A stretch of 13,935 nucleotides of DNA. It comes from Fusobacterium sp. Lineage in GTDB: Bacteria; Fusobacteriota; Fusobacteriia; Fusobacteriales; Fusobacteriaceae. The notes beneath the pieces are model-generated. The model saw nothing but the letters and a program-made list of their open reading frames with translations. It had not been told where the DNA came from and searched no databases. The stretch covers positions 1 through 13,935 of the forward strand of contig JAUNAY010000018.1 of NCBI GenBank assembly GCA_030527385.1. The letters are read 5' to 3'. The position numbers and the translations under genes are program-made. Shown here in pieces: positions 13,853 through 13,935 of the stretch; the stretch's first letter is position 1, and every line of letters starts with the position of its first letter.

Positions 13853-13935
13853 AACATTTTATAAAAAAATTACACAAGTTACTCCACTTTTTTTATTATT
13901 ATCATTATTTTATATATTTCATACTTTTTTTATTT

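Noticed and set aside
13671..13935. Possible cobalamin riboswitch before the B12-dependent mutase operon
   Set aside because: No B12-box or conserved cobalamin-aptamer core is visible; the region is almost entirely A and T.
1..13935. CRISPR arrays, insertion sequences, tRNA or rRNA genes
   Set aside because: No regularly spaced repeats, transposase frames, terminal repeats, tRNA or rRNA signatures were seen on either strand.

Overview
The window is AT-rich, uses AT-rich codons, and most genes have strong AGGAGG-type ribosome binding sites and near-consensus sigma-70 promoters. Gene content suggests an anaerobic, amino-acid-fermenting Fusobacterium, probably a species using the methylaspartate route (F. 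varium/ulcerans/mortiferum-like) rather than F. nucleatum. The genus is an inference from protein character and gene set; no database search was run.

Left edge (1-916, plus strand): the C-terminal tail of an unidentified gene, then a small RelA/SpoT-type (p)ppGpp synthetase gene broken by an in-frame TAG at codon 38. Every other gene is on the minus strand. Reading leftward: a malic enzyme with its own promoter and terminator (1044-2371); a Gate-domain multi-span membrane protein with its own promoter and terminator (2484-3738); an MTA/SAH nucleosidase carrying an N-terminal signal peptide (3793-4545); and metK (4605-5759), preceded by a consensus promoter, a SAM-I (S-box) riboswitch aptamer and its terminator (5815-6018).

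Right half (6031-13741): a catabolic cluster read from right to left in pathway order. It holds glmS, glmL and glmE (coenzyme-B12-dependent glutamate mutase small subunit, reactivating ATPase and large subunit), mal (3-methylaspartate ammonia-lyase) and citD, citE, citF (acyl carrier, lyase and transferase subunits of a citrate-lyase-type enzyme). Together they would convert L-glutamate to (2S,3S)-3-methylaspartate, then to mesaconate plus ammonia, and then, after hydration to citramalate by an enzyme not in this window, to acetate plus pyruvate. The context therefore argues that citDEF here is citramalate lyase, although sequence alone cannot separate it from citrate lyase. Active-site residues of glutamate mutase (R66, R100, R149, E171, Y177, Y181) and methylaspartase (H194, D238, E273, D307, K331) fall at exactly the numbering I recall for the clostridial enzymes.

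Regulation visible in the sequence: promoters before glmS and mal, a perfect hairpin in the mal leader, a terminator between mal and citD, and no terminator after citF other than the S-box terminator of metK. The far right edge (13746-13935) is non-coding, very AT-rich, and holds a large inverted repeat upstream of the glm promoters. There is no tRNA, rRNA, CRISPR array, insertion sequence or phage gene in the window.
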